A stretch of DNA of 64,000 bases from UBA4132 sp037133675 (GCA_037133675.1 JBAXNR010000008.1:10969-74968), one strand, 5' to 3'; positions 9,607 to 18,763 are shown, counted from the first letter of the stretch. The notes: generated from the sequence alone by a model not told the origin. Program-made: numbers and translations.

Positions 9607-11004
9607 TTATTTCTTAGGTTTGTTGCGTGATAGTAAGCGTTTTTTCTTTTCCACCGCCCATTCTGTAGGCTTGGCTTTCTGTCCATGAAACGGATTGACT
9701 GGCGATTTAAACTCTATGCGTATCGGTGTACCCGCTAACCCTAATTTATCACGGTAATAGTTAGTTAAATAACGTTTATAAGACAGCGGCAATACATCAG
9801 TTTGGACACCGTGAATAATGATAATCGGTGGATTACGTCCACCTTGATGAGCATATTTAAGTTTAATACGCCGTGTGTTGATTACGGGTGGTTGATGCGC
9901 CGTGGTGGCTTCTTTTAATATCCGTGTTAATACAGGCGTGGACATATCAATCATGGTGGACGCATACAGCTGATGCACCATATCAAATAATTTGCCTACT
10001 CCACTGCCATGCAGTGCGGAAATGGGGTGTTTTTCGGCAAAATCTAAAAACGCGAGTTTAAATTCCAGATGCCGTTCTATCGTGCCTTTTTGGGTTTGAC
10101 TCAAACCATCCCATTTGTTCAAACCGATAATTAATGGTCTACCCGCTTCTAACACTAAGCCTAATAAGTGCGCGTCTTGATCGGTAATACCTTCGGTAGC
10201 ATCGATTAAATAAATCACCACATTGGCTTTTTCAATCGCCTGTAATGATTTAATGACGCTGAATTTTTCAATGGTTTCAGCGATTTTAGAACGGCGGCGC
10301 ATTCCAGCGGTATCAATCAGGGTAAATTGTTTGCCATTACGCTCAAAAGGAATGTAAATACTGTCGCGAGTTGTACCAGGTTCATCAAATACGATGACGC
10401 GTTCTTCGCCTAATAAGCGATTTACGAGTGTAGATTTGCCGACATTCGGACGACCAACGACGGCAATGGCAATGCCTTTTTTCGCGTCTTCATCCGCTTC
10501 TTCTTTACTTTCAGGCGGTAATAATTGATAGGCGTGTTCCAGTAGTTCGGGTATGCCTCTGCCATGTGACGCAGCAATGCGCACAGGTTCACCGAGTGCT
10601 AAGGCGTAAAAATCAGCTGCGGCAATGGTGCTATCAATGCCATCCACTTTATTAGTGACCAGAACAATAGGCTTGTTAAGCTTTCTTAAAGAGTCAGCAA
10701 TAACTCTATCTGACGCACTTAAACCTTCACGCGCATCCACCATGAAAAACACTAAATCAGCTTCTTCCAAAGCGATTTGTACTTGTTTTCGAGAGATGCT
10801 ATCAATACCTTGTGCATTATCGGCGATACCGCCTGTATCAACGACTAAACAAGGACGATTGCCATGTTTAACGCGTCCATATTGACGGTCACGAGTTAAG
10901 CCCGCAAAATCAGCAACAAGAGCTTCACGGCTTTTGGTTAAGTAGTTGAACAAAGTCGATTTGCCAACATTGGGTCGCCCGACTAGGGCTATTACAGGTA
11001 ACAT
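9607..11004 (-). CDS. der: Ribosome biogenesis GTPase Der (EngA)
   Basis: Essential GTPase with two tandem G domains and a C-terminal KH-like domain that assists 50S subunit maturation. The first GRPNVGKS is at residues 9-16 and the second near residue 183. Each is followed by its switch and G3 motifs (DTGGI and DTAGM). NKVD and NKWD serve as G4. The KH-like domain with INTRRIKLKYAHQGG and a basic tail ending RNKPKK closes the protein. Length 465 aa. It lies one base after the bamB stop, last in the hisS-yfgM-bamB-der run, the usual gammaproteobacterial order. Confidence 0.97.
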   Translation of the reverse strand: MLPVIALVGRPNVGKSTLFNYLTKSREALVADFAGLTRDRQYGRVKHGNRPCLVVDTGGIADNAQGIDSISRKQVQIALEEADLVFFMVDAREGLSASDRVIADSLRKLNKPIVLVTNKVDGIDSTIAAADFYALALGEPVRIAASHGRGIPELLEHAYQLLPPESKEEADEDAKKGIAIAVVGRPNVGKSTLVNRLLGEERVIVFDEPGTTRDSIYIPFERNGKQFTLIDTAGMRRRSKIAETIEKFSVIKSLQAIEKANVVIYLIDATEGITDQDAHLLGLVLEAGRPLIIGLNKWDGLSQTQKGTIERHLEFKLAFLDFAEKHPISALHGSGVGKLFDMVHQLYASTMIDMSTPVLTRILKEATTAHQPPVINTRRIKLKYAHQGGRNPPIIIIHGVQTDVLPLSYKRYLTNYYRDKLGLAGTPIRIEFKSPVNPFHGQKAKPTEWAVEKKKRLLSRNKPKK

Positions 11005-11005
11005 A

Positions 11006-12187
11006 TTAATTCGCTGTTAATGCGGCAAGTGTGCCGTCTTTTGCATAAACATAAACAATACCATCAGCAACGATTGGTTTGGTATCAATGCCAGCATCGC
11101 TGATTTGCACGCGTCCCAATTGTCTGCCATCACGGGTACTAAGCCAATGTACATAGCCATTATAATCAGCCACTACCACATAATCTTGATACAACACAGG
11201 GGCAGTTAAACTGCGATAACTGAGTTCTTTTTGTTTCCACAGTCCCGCGCCACCACGTTGTTCTATTTGTAAAACCTGTCCTGATGAATCAGATAAATAC
11301 AAATGACGATTGTCGTAACTTAAACCTGTATGCGAGGAAATTTTGTCGTTGCGCCATAACACTTCGCCATCGCTTACAGAAACAGCACTGACTCCACCGT
11401 TATAAGCAGCGACATAAATGGTGTCACCTGTTTCTACGGGATCAACATCCAAATCGACTAAGCGTTCAATTTCAGAACGCCCTTTGGGCATAGCGATGGT
11501 GGCTTCCCAAATATATTTACCGTTGTTTAGATACAAAGCAACTAATTTACCATTGTCATAACCAACAATTACCTTGTCACCAACAATCAGCGGAGCTCCT
11601 GTGCCGCGTATGCTTAAGGCGGGCACACTGTGTTCATAACTCCATAATCGTCTACCTGTTCTCTCATCAAGAGCAACAATTTCGCCCGCTGTGGTGCGCA
11701 CAATGACAATGCCTTTGGCTATCACGGGCATAGCGAGTATTTCACTCGAAACCGTATTTTCCCAAATCTGTTCGCCATTTTCACTATTGAGAGCGACGAC
11801 TTTAGCTTTACTAGACCCCAAAATAATTCGACCAGCCGCTAAGCTAGGTCCTGCTGAGAAAGGTATTTCGGTTTCTACTTCCCAAAGCAAATTGCCAGTT
11901 TTTGCGTCCCTTGCTTCTACCACGCCTTTTTTATCAGCGGCAATAATTTTCCCTGCACCAATCGCTGGTATTAATTTTAGCGTCTGCCCATCGGCACCGA
12001 CACCGACACTTTCTTTCCAAAATACTTTAACATCAAGCTCTGGAGTATATTCGACCAATGGCGTGGGCGGTTCGGCATTATCTTGACCACCACTAAAATA
12101 ATCGAAAACACCAGACATAGATTCTTTGACTGTAGCACAGCCTACCAACGCTAAACAAAGCAGTAATAACAGGGTAATTTTACGCAT
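11006..12187 (-). CDS. bamB: Outer membrane assembly lipoprotein BamB
   Basis: Lipoprotein component of the BAM complex, which inserts beta-barrel proteins into the outer membrane. The signal peptide ends in a lipobox LVGC with Cys17. PQQ-type beta-propeller repeats follow across about residues 50-390, for example VVEARDAKTGNLLWEVE and ALDERTGRRLWSYEH. The length of 393 aa equals E. coli BamB (392). Its start codon shares a base with the yfgM stop, indicating an operon. Confidence 0.95.
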   Translation of the reverse strand: MRKITLLLLLCLALVGCATVKESMSGVFDYFSGGQDNAEPPTPLVEYTPELDVKVFWKESVGVGADGQTLKLIPAIGAGKIIAADKKGVVEARDAKTGNLLWEVETEIPFSAGPSLAAGRIILGSSKAKVVALNSENGEQIWENTVSSEILAMPVIAKGIVIVRTTAGEIVALDERTGRRLWSYEHSVPALSIRGTGAPLIVGDKVIVGYDNGKLVALYLNNGKYIWEATIAMPKGRSEIERLVDLDVDPVETGDTIYVAAYNGGVSAVSVSDGEVLWRNDKISSHTGLSYDNRHLYLSDSSGQVLQIEQRGGAGLWKQKELSYRSLTAPVLYQDYVVVADYNGYVHWLSTRDGRQLGRVQISDAGIDTKPIVADGIVYVYAKDGTLAALTAN

Positions 12188-12837
12188 TATTTTTTACTTT
12201 CCACCCGCTCAGGCGCGGTCAAATCATCAATTTTTAATTGCAATAGCGGTGATTTAGAACCATTGCGCAACGCGGTTTGGTAAGAAGTACGCGCTTGATC
12301 TAAACGGTTTAAGGCAACGTATAAATCACCTACCAATTCATCATAATTACTGGAATAACTGGCTGAACTCGCGGGATCAATTTTGTTAATCAACTCTAAG
12401 CCTTGCTCATATTCTTTAGTTGCCAACATTAAGCGAACTAATCTGATTTTAGCGATATTACTCAATTCTTTATTTGAGCTTTCACCAATTTTTGTCAGAA
12501 TCTGTTTCGCGCTTGCAGTGTCATTTTGCTGAACTTTTAACTGTGCCTGATATAAGCCGCTGTAAAGCGCGTAATCTGTTTTAGGGTAATCAGTTTGAAG
12601 TTGTACAGCTAATTTTTCTATGTTGTCTTTGGCATTGCTATCAACAGCTTTTAGAAGTTCTGCATAAATTGTCGAGGCTTTCTCTGCTTGGCTGTGCTTG
12701 TAATCTTGCCAATACTGCACACCTAAAATTGCAATAATACCAACGATTATGCCAATGATGGTAGATTGTCCGTTTTCTTTCCACCATCTTTGTGCCGATT
12801 CAAGGCGTTCTTCTTCTGTTGTGTCTAAAATTTCCAC
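12187..12837 (-). CDS. yfgM: YfgM-type SecYEG-associated TPR protein
   Basis: Inner membrane protein with one N-terminal transmembrane helix and a periplasmic TPR domain. In E. coli YfgM pairs with PpiD at the Sec translocon and links to periplasmic chaperones. The cytoplasmic start is EERLESAQRWWKENG, a family signature. The helix is at about residues 25-44 (STIIGIIVGIIAILGVQYW). The TPR_21 domain follows (residues 50-205). It lies between hisS and bamB as in many gammaproteobacteria. Confidence 0.92.
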   Translation of the reverse strand: MEILDTTEEERLESAQRWWKENGQSTIIGIIVGIIAILGVQYWQDYKHSQAEKASTIYAELLKAVDSNAKDNIEKLAVQLQTDYPKTDYALYSGLYQAQLKVQQNDTASAKQILTKIGESSNKELSNIAKIRLVRLMLATKEYEQGLELINKIDPASSASYSSNYDELVGDLYVALNRLDQARTSYQTALRNGSKSPLLQLKIDDLTAPERVESKK

Positions 12838-12852
12838 TGCTATTCTCTATGT

Positions 12853-14133
12853 TTATCGATTTAAAAACGTGATTTGTAAAAATTCAATCGCTGCTGTCTG
12901 TGATAATACTTGCTGTTCTTGTCGCGAATCGCGTAAGGGTTTAATACTGACCTCACCACGACTGGCTTCATCATCACCTAAAATTAGCGCGTAGCTTGCA
13001 CCACTTTTATCGGCTTTTTTGAATTGGCTTTTGAAACTACCGCCGACACAATCCACTTGTAATTTTAACCCTGCAATTTGATTTCTGATGGCTTCGGCAA
13101 GATAAAATCCTTGTTGTGTGGCTTGCTCGCCGACACGAATCAAATACACATCAACAACTGGCTCTATAGGCAACTCTAAAGTTTCCATTAACGCCAATAA
13201 GCGTTCCATGCCCATTGCAAAACCGACAGCATGATTGGGTTTACCTCCTAGTTGTTCGATTAGACCATCATAGCGTCCACCTGCACACACTGTCCCTTGT
13301 GAACCTAGCTCAGTAGTTACCCATTCAAATACGGTTTTACTGTAATAATCTAAACCGCGCACCAAGCGAGTATTAATTTCATAGCTTATACCCACATTAT
13401 CTAATAAGGTGGTAATAGTTTTAAAATGCGTCAGACTTTCTTCACCTAACGTCGCCATCAATTCAGGCGCGTTAGCCACTACGTCTTTCATGGCTGGATT
13501 TTTAGTATCCAAAATGCGTAGCGGGTTGGTCTTGAGTCGCCGTAAGCTGTCTTCATCAAGCTGATCTAAGTGCTGCTGAAAATAGCTCACTAAACTGTCA
13601 CGATACACCAGACGCTCAGCAATCGATCCCAAGGAATTCAATTGTAAACTCACTTTGTCACGAATGCCTAAGCGTTTCCACAGCCTATCCATTAGTAAAA
13701 TAAGTTCGGCATCAATATCAGGGGCAGACATACCATAGGTTTCAACACCTAATTGTATAAATTGTCGATAGCGTCCTTTTTGTGGACGCTCATGGCGATA
13801 CATTTGTCCGTAATACCATAAACGATGCACTTGATTATGCAGTAAACCATGCTCTAAACAGGCGCGTAAACAGCCCGCAGTGCCTTCGGGACGCAAGGTT
13901 AAAGAATCACCATTACGGTCATCAAAGGTGTACATTTCTTTTTCAACTATATCAGTGACTTCACCGATAGAGCGTTTGAATAACTCGGTTTTTTCCACGA
14001 TGGGCAGACGAATTTCTGAATAGCCGTAGCCGCTCAATACTTCGCGGATGATTTTTTCTGCGTATTGCCAAAGTGGGGTTTGATCGGGTAGCACATCGTG
14101 CATTCCGCGTATTGCTTGTATATTGTTTGCCAT
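12853..14133 (-). CDS. hisS: Histidyl-tRNA synthetase
   Basis: Class II aminoacyl-tRNA synthetase charging tRNA-His. The N-terminus is IQAIRGMHDVLP. Motif 2 is MYRHERPQKGRYRQF. The histidine-specific loop is LVRGLDYYSKTVFEW. Motif 3 is AVGFAMGMERLLALM. The anticodon-binding domain covers about residues 325-426. Length 426 aa (E. coli 424). The start follows pilW by 14 bases, so co-transcription with the upstream genes is likely. Confidence 0.97.
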   Translation of the reverse strand: MANNIQAIRGMHDVLPDQTPLWQYAEKIIREVLSGYGYSEIRLPIVEKTELFKRSIGEVTDIVEKEMYTFDDRNGDSLTLRPEGTAGCLRACLEHGLLHNQVHRLWYYGQMYRHERPQKGRYRQFIQLGVETYGMSAPDIDAELILLMDRLWKRLGIRDKVSLQLNSLGSIAERLVYRDSLVSYFQQHLDQLDEDSLRRLKTNPLRILDTKNPAMKDVVANAPELMATLGEESLTHFKTITTLLDNVGISYEINTRLVRGLDYYSKTVFEWVTTELGSQGTVCAGGRYDGLIEQLGGKPNHAVGFAMGMERLLALMETLELPIEPVVDVYLIRVGEQATQQGFYLAEAIRNQIAGLKLQVDCVGGSFKSQFKKADKSGASYALILGDDEASRGEVSIKPLRDSRQEQQVLSQTAAIEFLQITFLNR

Positions 14134-14147
14134 AATATGTGACGACT

Positions 14148-14903
14148 TTATTGTGGTCGTTGCGTCGATTTAATTTGTTTTGCTTCGTTTGAATAAGGAA
14201 AATTTTCTAATAATAGATCGGTGTATTCCTTCACTAGCATATCATTTTTTAACGCACTTTCTGTTTGAATTGCTAACCATAACGATTCGGGTGTGTGTGT
14301 GGCAACCGATAAATAGCGTTGTAAATACTCTTGTGCTGCCTTAAAGTCGCTATTTTGATAGCTTAATTTTTGCATTTCCTGTAATACAGGCGCGTAATTT
14401 GGATTAACTTGTAAGGCTTTTTCAAAATAACCTTGGGCGTTTTTCTTGTCACCCATCGCCATTTGGCAGCGTCCTGCATTAGTAAATGCCATCCACGGTG
14501 TTTCATTTAACATATCGGTACTGGCTTTGACCAATAATGTCATCCCTCTGTCAAACTCGCGTCTATCACAAAGAAAACGTCCATAATTATTCAGTAAACT
14601 CAAATTTTCTGGATCTAGGTTTAAAGAAAGCTCATATTGATTTCGAGCGTCGTCATATTTATTGAGCTTTTCATATAAAAAAGCTAACGCGATATGAGCG
14701 GGAACACTGTCAGAATCGCTTTTTAAGGCTAACTCTAAATTTTCTTTCGCCGCTGGTAGATTGTTCAGATTCAAGTAACGTACACCTAACTGTAAATAGA
14801 CATCCGCTCCATCAGCTGTTTCTCTTTCAGCCGCAGTGGAACAAGCAACCAAGGCGATAGGCAACAGACAACGTACAATTTGATTAAGTTTTTTAAGCCA
14901 CAC
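14148..14903 (-). CDS. pilW: Type IV pilus biogenesis/stability lipoprotein PilW (PilF)
   Basis: Outer membrane TPR lipoprotein needed for PilQ secretin assembly and pilus stability. The lipobox IALVAC places the acylated Cys at residue 21. TPR units run from DVYLQLGVRYLNLNNLPAAK (about residue 34) to about residue 230, with the typical xAxxxYExxLxxxP pattern. Length 251 aa. Its start overlaps the end of rlmN by 11 bases; the rlmN-pilW order is widely conserved. The gspE/pilB-like ATPase at 56437 may belong to the same kind of machinery, but no other pilus genes are visible here. Confidence 0.9.
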   Translation of the reverse strand: MWLKKLNQIVRCLLPIALVACSTAAERETADGADVYLQLGVRYLNLNNLPAAKENLELALKSDSDSVPAHIALAFLYEKLNKYDDARNQYELSLNLDPENLSLLNNYGRFLCDRREFDRGMTLLVKASTDMLNETPWMAFTNAGRCQMAMGDKKNAQGYFEKALQVNPNYAPVLQEMQKLSYQNSDFKAAQEYLQRYLSVATHTPESLWLAIQTESALKNDMLVKEYTDLLLENFPYSNEAKQIKSTQRPQ

Positions 14904-16041
14904 GATCTGAACTCACAGTAGTCAATTTAAGGTGTCTACGGCTTTTATCTTGCACTTGTCCGACTAACTGACCACAAGCTGCATCAATGTCTTCGCCGCG
15001 TGTTTTTCTTATCGTTGTCACTATTCCAGCATCATTTAATAGTGTTTTAAACTGATTCATGGTCTCTTTGCTAGAGCAACGATAAACCGACTGAGGAAAC
15101 GGATTAAAGGGTATTAAGTTGATTTTTGCTGGAACAGTTTTTAATAGTTTTATCAAACCGTAAGCATCGGCTAAGGAATCGTTCACCCCTGCTAACATCA
15201 CATATTCAAAGGTGACGGTACGGCGTGGTGCAATTTTGGCATTAGCCCGACAAGCCTCCATTAATTCTTTTAACGGATACTTTTTGTTGATAGGTACTAA
15301 CTCATCACGCAATTCATCACGCACCGCGTGTAATGACACAGCTAGACTGACATCACACACTTCTGTTAAGCGATACATCGCAGGCACAACGCCTGAGGTG
15401 CTGATAGTAACACGACGTTTGGAAAGCCCATAAGTAAAGTCGTCCATCATCAAATTCATTGCTGCCACCACATTATCAAAATTTAGTAGCGGTTCGCCCA
15501 TGCCCATCATAACGACATTGGTGATTTTAGCACTCGTGCCTAAGCGTTTTTGCGCCACAAACACCTGACCGATAATTTCAGACGTGCTTAAATTGCGATT
15601 AAAACCTTGTTGCGCCGTAGAACAAAAGGTACACGCTAACGCACAACCAATTTGTGAAGACACGCATAACGTACCGCGACCTTCTTCAGGAATAAACACC
15701 GTTTCAATGCGATTACCGCAATGCGTTTGCATCACCCATTTACGGGTTTCATCACTGGCAATTTGTTCCACCACAATTTCAGGCGTTTCAATACAACAGT
15801 TTTCATTGAGATAGGTGCGTAACGTTTTGCTAATATTAGTCATCAAGTCGAAGTCTTGAACGTCTTCTTGATAAATCCATTTTAGCAATTGCGTGGCGCG
15901 AAACGGCTTTTCACCCAAACCGACAAAAAAAGCGGCTAAGCCTTTTCTGTCGTAATTGAGCAAATTAATCCGTTTAGGATTCAGTCCTTCGACAAGCTCA
16001 GGACGAACGGAAGGATTAACGGGTTCTTGCACAGAGTTCAT
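14893..16041 (-). CDS. rlmN: Dual-specificity rRNA/tRNA methyltransferase RlmN
   Basis: Radical SAM enzyme that methylates C2 of A2503 in 23S rRNA and A37 in tRNAs. The cluster motif CALACTFC is followed by STAQQGFNRNL. GMGEPLLN is present, and the C-terminal catalytic Cys is in DAACGQLVG. The 382 aa length is normal. The first 22 residues are odd: SVRPELVEG is the translation of a well-known dispersed palindromic repeat, and the usual start region is displaced. The ATG at 16041 overlaps ndk by 26 bases. No other ATG precedes the conserved INLLNYDRKGL, so the repeat appears to be translated. Confidence 0.95.
   Translation of the reverse strand: MNSVQEPVNPSVRPELVEGLNPKRINLLNYDRKGLAAFFVGLGEKPFRATQLLKWIYQEDVQDFDLMTNISKTLRTYLNENCCIETPEIVVEQIASDETRKWVMQTHCGNRIETVFIPEEGRGTLCVSSQIGCALACTFCSTAQQGFNRNLSTSEIIGQVFVAQKRLGTSAKITNVVMMGMGEPLLNFDNVVAAMNLMMDDFTYGLSKRRVTISTSGVVPAMYRLTEVCDVSLAVSLHAVRDELRDELVPINKKYPLKELMEACRANAKIAPRRTVTFEYVMLAGVNDSLADAYGLIKLLKTVPAKINLIPFNPFPQSVYRCSSKETMNQFKTLLNDAGIVTTIRKTRGEDIDAACGQLVGQVQDKSRRHLKLTTVSSDRVA
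15985..16015. repeat. SVRPELVEG-type palindromic repeat inside rlmN
   Basis: The segment runs TCCTTCGACAAGCTCAGGAC then GAACGGAAGGA, with complementary ends TCCTTC and GAAGGA. This core is a well-known dispersed repeat that yields SVRPELVEG when translated in this strand orientation. A diverged relative occurs at 58436-58477. It lies within codons of the rlmN N-terminus. Confidence 0.75.
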
Positions 16042-16447
16042 CGGCTGAGAAAAAATAAGCGATTTCTCTGACAGCGGTTTCTAAGGCATCAGAACCGTGT
16101 ACCGCATTTTCATCAATGCTGTTCGCAAAATCAGCACGGATAGTGCCTGCTGCTGCATCTTTAGGATTCGTCGCGCCCATAATTTCACGGTGTTTTAATA
16201 CCGCATTTTCACCTTCTAACACTTGCATAATCACAGGGCCTGAGATCATAAAAGCCACTAAATCGTTAAAAAAGCCGCGTTCACTGTGTTCTGCATAAAA
16301 ACCTTCGGCTTGTTCTTTAGTCAGGTGCAACATTTTTGCCGCCACGATTTGCAAGCCATTGGCTTCAAAACGGCTGTAAATTTGACCGATAACATTTTTT
16401 GCTACTGCGTCAGGTTTAATGATTGAGAAAGTGCGTTCTATTGCCAT
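16016..16447 (-). CDS. ndk: Nucleoside diphosphate kinase
   Basis: Transfers the gamma phosphate between nucleoside di- and triphosphates through a phosphohistidine. The catalytic residue is His117 in NAVHGSD, the same number as in E. coli. The N-terminal ERTFSIIKPDAVAKN and the NPKDAAAGTIRADFA segment are diagnostic. Length 143 aa, equal to the E. coli enzyme. The final residues overlap the rlmN start by 26 bases, an arrangement likely created when the repeat entered the rlmN 5' end. Confidence 0.97.
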   Translation of the reverse strand: MAIERTFSIIKPDAVAKNVIGQIYSRFEANGLQIVAAKMLHLTKEQAEGFYAEHSERGFFNDLVAFMISGPVIMQVLEGENAVLKHREIMGATNPKDAAAGTIRADFANSIDENAVHGSDALETAVREIAYFFSADELCARTR

Positions 16448-16566
16448 TGTGTTCTAAGACTCTTAATAGTGATTAAAAATAAGCGGGGATTATAACCGAT
16501 TTATGCGGGAGGTTATAGCGAGAGGAATAAACAGATAAATCATACAGCAAACAAAAAACTCAATTC

Positions 16567-16746
16567 TTAGGCTGTTTCGCCAAGTTCCAGATGGTCAACA
16601 AGAATGCGCAATGCCAGAATTTCTATAGCCATAATCGCTTGCTCACGGGTATCGCCATACACCATTGCACCTGATAACGCCTCTATCTCAGCTATCCAGC
16701 GACCATCTATTTCCTGCTCTAATTCAATTAGATATTTTTGATTCAT
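16567..16746 (-). CDS. HicB-like small protein, no toxin partner seen
   Basis: Sixty-residue protein (59 from the chosen ATG) resembling the partial RNase H-like domain of HicB antitoxins. The pattern YLIELEQEIDGRWIAEIEALSGAMVYGDTREQA matches the HicB core of a beta strand, a GRW(I/W)AEI turn and a GxTxxEA helix. An upstream ATG at 16767 would add seven residues but has no ribosome site. The usual HicA toxin, a short basic protein next to it, is absent in the 119-base upstream gap and on either side. It may be a stand-alone HicB-like protein as found in many genomes. Confidence 0.6.
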   Translation of the reverse strand: MNQKYLIELEQEIDGRWIAEIEALSGAMVYGDTREQAIMAIEILALRILVDHLELGETA

Positions 16747-16791
16747 GCGCGTTGTCTCTGGTTTCACTTCATACAGGCTATGACTTGCTGA

Positions 16792-17718
16792 TTATTCTAA
16801 TGAAAGTTTTAACTTGTATTCTTCTCTATTTAATACAAAAGTTATTTGATTTTCGTCGCGTGATTCTATTTGAAGTTTTCCTAAATCAAATTCTTTATGA
16901 TGATTTGGGCAAAGCAATATAATATTATCGAGTGTTTCTCTGCCTTTTTCACATTTTGGCGTAATATGGGCAGCTTCAACATATAGAGATTTATCTTTTT
17001 TAATGATAGATGTTTCGCAAATTTGACACTTAAAACCACGCAGCGTTTTTATTAAAGCAATCGCTTTATTATCTCTTTTATAATGTTTAGAATTTACAGA
17101 AACTGTTTCATCTGTACTATTTGAATTTAAATTTTCAAGTTCTTTTAAAAGAGATTCTCTGTCTTTATCTTTGTAAAATTTCTCAAACTCTGCTTGTTCA
17201 TCTTCATCACTTAAATCAAGTTTTCTAGTATCATTTGAAATAAGAGATGATTTATCTAAATTGCCTGCACGTTCTACGCATTTTGCCAAAAAGAAAATTT
17301 TAGCTAGAAAATCATCTAGTGTTGTTCCATTTATAGGCAATTGAATTATTGCATTTGCAGAACCAAATAGCTGTTCAAATAATGCTTTGCGCTGTGGGTT
17401 CTTTTCTTTCTCTTTTCGTTTGCGTGGAATATATTGCCATTCTAATCGGTCTTGAGATATTTCTTTTACTATAATAGCGAGTGGCGTTTTTCCATCATCC
17501 CTACGCACAGATAAGTCATATATAGGGTCACGTCCTGCGTTTTGTAAGGAAAACCAATAGCTAACATCACTGTTATCTTTTATAAAAAAAGCACCATAGC
17601 TTGTTCTGCCATTTTTCTTATAACGATCAGGAAAATATTTCCTTAAAGAAAATTGATTACTATTTTCTATATCGCGCTTGATTATCTGAGCTATTTTTTT
17701 TGCTAAATCTGCGTTCAT
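16792..17718 (-). CDS. HNH endonuclease family protein
   Basis: Putative restriction-type nuclease of 308 aa. The C-terminal HNH domain contains CQIC (Cys231, Cys234), EAAHITPK (His251), ETLDNIILLCPNHHKEFD (Asn265, Cys270, His273), so the metal and zinc-ribbon residues are all present. The N-terminal 150 residues are not assigned; SYGAFFIKDNSDVSYWFSLQ suggests a recognition domain. The gene is AT-rich relative to its neighbours and flanked by toxin-antitoxin-like genes, which suggests a transferred defence gene. No methyltransferase is adjacent, so it may act on modified or foreign DNA. That role is inference. Confidence 0.8.
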   Translation of the reverse strand: MNADLAKKIAQIIKRDIENSNQFSLRKYFPDRYKKNGRTSYGAFFIKDNSDVSYWFSLQNAGRDPIYDLSVRRDDGKTPLAIIVKEISQDRLEWQYIPRKRKEKEKNPQRKALFEQLFGSANAIIQLPINGTTLDDFLAKIFFLAKCVERAGNLDKSSLISNDTRKLDLSDEDEQAEFEKFYKDKDRESLLKELENLNSNSTDETVSVNSKHYKRDNKAIALIKTLRGFKCQICETSIIKKDKSLYVEAAHITPKCEKGRETLDNIILLCPNHHKEFDLGKLQIESRDENQITFVLNREEYKLKLSLE

Positions 17719-17794
17719 AATTATTCATCTCGTTGTATATGATAATCAGCAAGTAGCTTAGATGACGCATGGCGGAATCTAGGATAATTCGCTA

Positions 17795-17860
17795 TAGCAC
17801 GATAGGATGGGCTGAGGTACGAAGCCCATCAATCGCAACAGATGGGCTTCCTTTGTGACA
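17795..17860. repeat. Dispersed repeat family A, copy 1
   Basis: About 66 bases beginning TAGCACGATAGGATGGGCTG and containing GAAGCCCATC. It recurs in reverse orientation at 28618-28688 and 29102-29175. All three copies lie beside toxin-antitoxin or accessory genes. Internal inverted segments (GATGGGCTTC and GAAGCCCATC) suggest a foldback structure. Confidence 0.8.
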
Positions 17861-17886
17861 ATACCAAGATTTTAAAACCTTGATAT

Positions 17887-18279
17887 TCACAAAAAATTAA
17901 CCTTTGATACAAAACCTTCCTGAATTGCTTTTTTACAAAAGCGTTCATCAAACGTATAAAACGGCATATTCTGAGTGTTGCTCCAATGCAATCCATCGGC
18001 AAAATCCGCACCTAAACGATAACAACACAGCGTATTCATCAATGCCTGTTCGCTTTCGCAAATAATTTGGGTTTTCTGTAACAATAATGTGAAGAAATCA
18101 GCGATTTCAATAACTGAGCGTTTATAACGAGAACGCAATACCCATTCTGTTTCAAGCTGCACTGTTCGGCTGATAAAAAATTGATGCACTTTTAATAACG
18201 CGATGACTTTTTGATATTGCGTTTCATCATCCCGCATAGCCAAGCGAATAATAATATTGGTATCAACCGCAATAAGCAC
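17887..18279 (-). CDS. PIN-domain toxin (VapC-like)
   Basis: Predicted ribonuclease toxin of 130 aa. Acidic PIN residues are Asp6 (AVDTNIIIR), Glu43 (QLETEWVL), Asp92 or Asp95 (GADFADGLH) and Asp111 (TFDERF), in the order expected for VapC. The upstream AbrB-type gene ends 2 bases before its start, a typical antitoxin-toxin layout. Targets cannot be predicted; most VapC toxins cut tRNA or rRNA loops. A copy of repeat family A lies 26 bases beyond its stop. Confidence 0.88.
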   Translation of the reverse strand: MLIAVDTNIIIRLAMRDDETQYQKVIALLKVHQFFISRTVQLETEWVLRSRYKRSVIEIADFFTLLLQKTQIICESEQALMNTLCCYRLGADFADGLHWSNTQNMPFYTFDERFCKKAIQEGFVSKVNFL

Positions 18280-18281
18280 AC

Positions 18282-18524
18282 TTATTCCTCAACCAAATTA
18301 ACCGATTTACAAAGTTCTTCGGTTGTTAAGGTAATTTTATTATCTTTAAAAAAACCGCCTAAATCAGAAATATCATCACTCTTTTTATAATGCGCTGGAC
18401 GTAATACAACAGTATCGCCAATACAAAACAGCTCTAATTGAGAATGTCCTTTCCATGTATTAATTTGCAAAATTTCAGGTGGTAATGTAATTTGCCCTTG
18501 CGGGGAAATAGATAAAGTTGTCAT
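18282..18524 (-). CDS. AbrB/SpoVT-type antitoxin
   Basis: Eighty-residue swapped-hairpin DNA-binding protein. SISPQGQITLPPEIL is the AbrB/MazE signature, followed by the second strand VVLRPA. The C-terminal half (DLGGFFKDNKITLTTEEL) should bind the toxin. It is encoded directly upstream of the PIN toxin, separated by 2 bases, and probably represses the shared promoter in the 239-base gap toward secF. Confidence 0.85.
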   Translation of the reverse strand: MTTLSISPQGQITLPPEILQINTWKGHSQLELFCIGDTVVLRPAHYKKSDDISDLGGFFKDNKITLTTEELCKSVNLVEE

Positions 18525-18679
18525 TTTTTGCCTCTACAAAAATAATCTTACATTTCATCACAATGACAGCTATTTGAAATAATCAATTCTAATGTGCAGT
18601 TAAAGTCATTTTTAAATCCGCACCAACTTAACGAATCCCACAACATAGCGAAACTCATAGTTTTTTAGTAGTGATAAAT

Positions 18680-18745
18680 AGTGAGTGATTTTTATGTTTT
18701 GATATAGCAGGATACAAACCAAGGTTTGAACTCCTATCACTCACT
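18680..18745. repeat. Nested inverted repeat downstream of secF
   Basis: The outer arms AGTGAGTGAT (18680-18689) and ATCACTCACT (18736-18745) are perfectly complementary. Inside, CAAACC and GGTTTG form a second stem around AA. The inner part resembles the sequence at 53392-53420. It lies 18 bases past the secF stop and could act as a transcript-end structure, although no T-run follows on the minus strand. Confidence 0.55.
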
Positions 18746-18763
18746 TTTTATGACTACCAAAGC

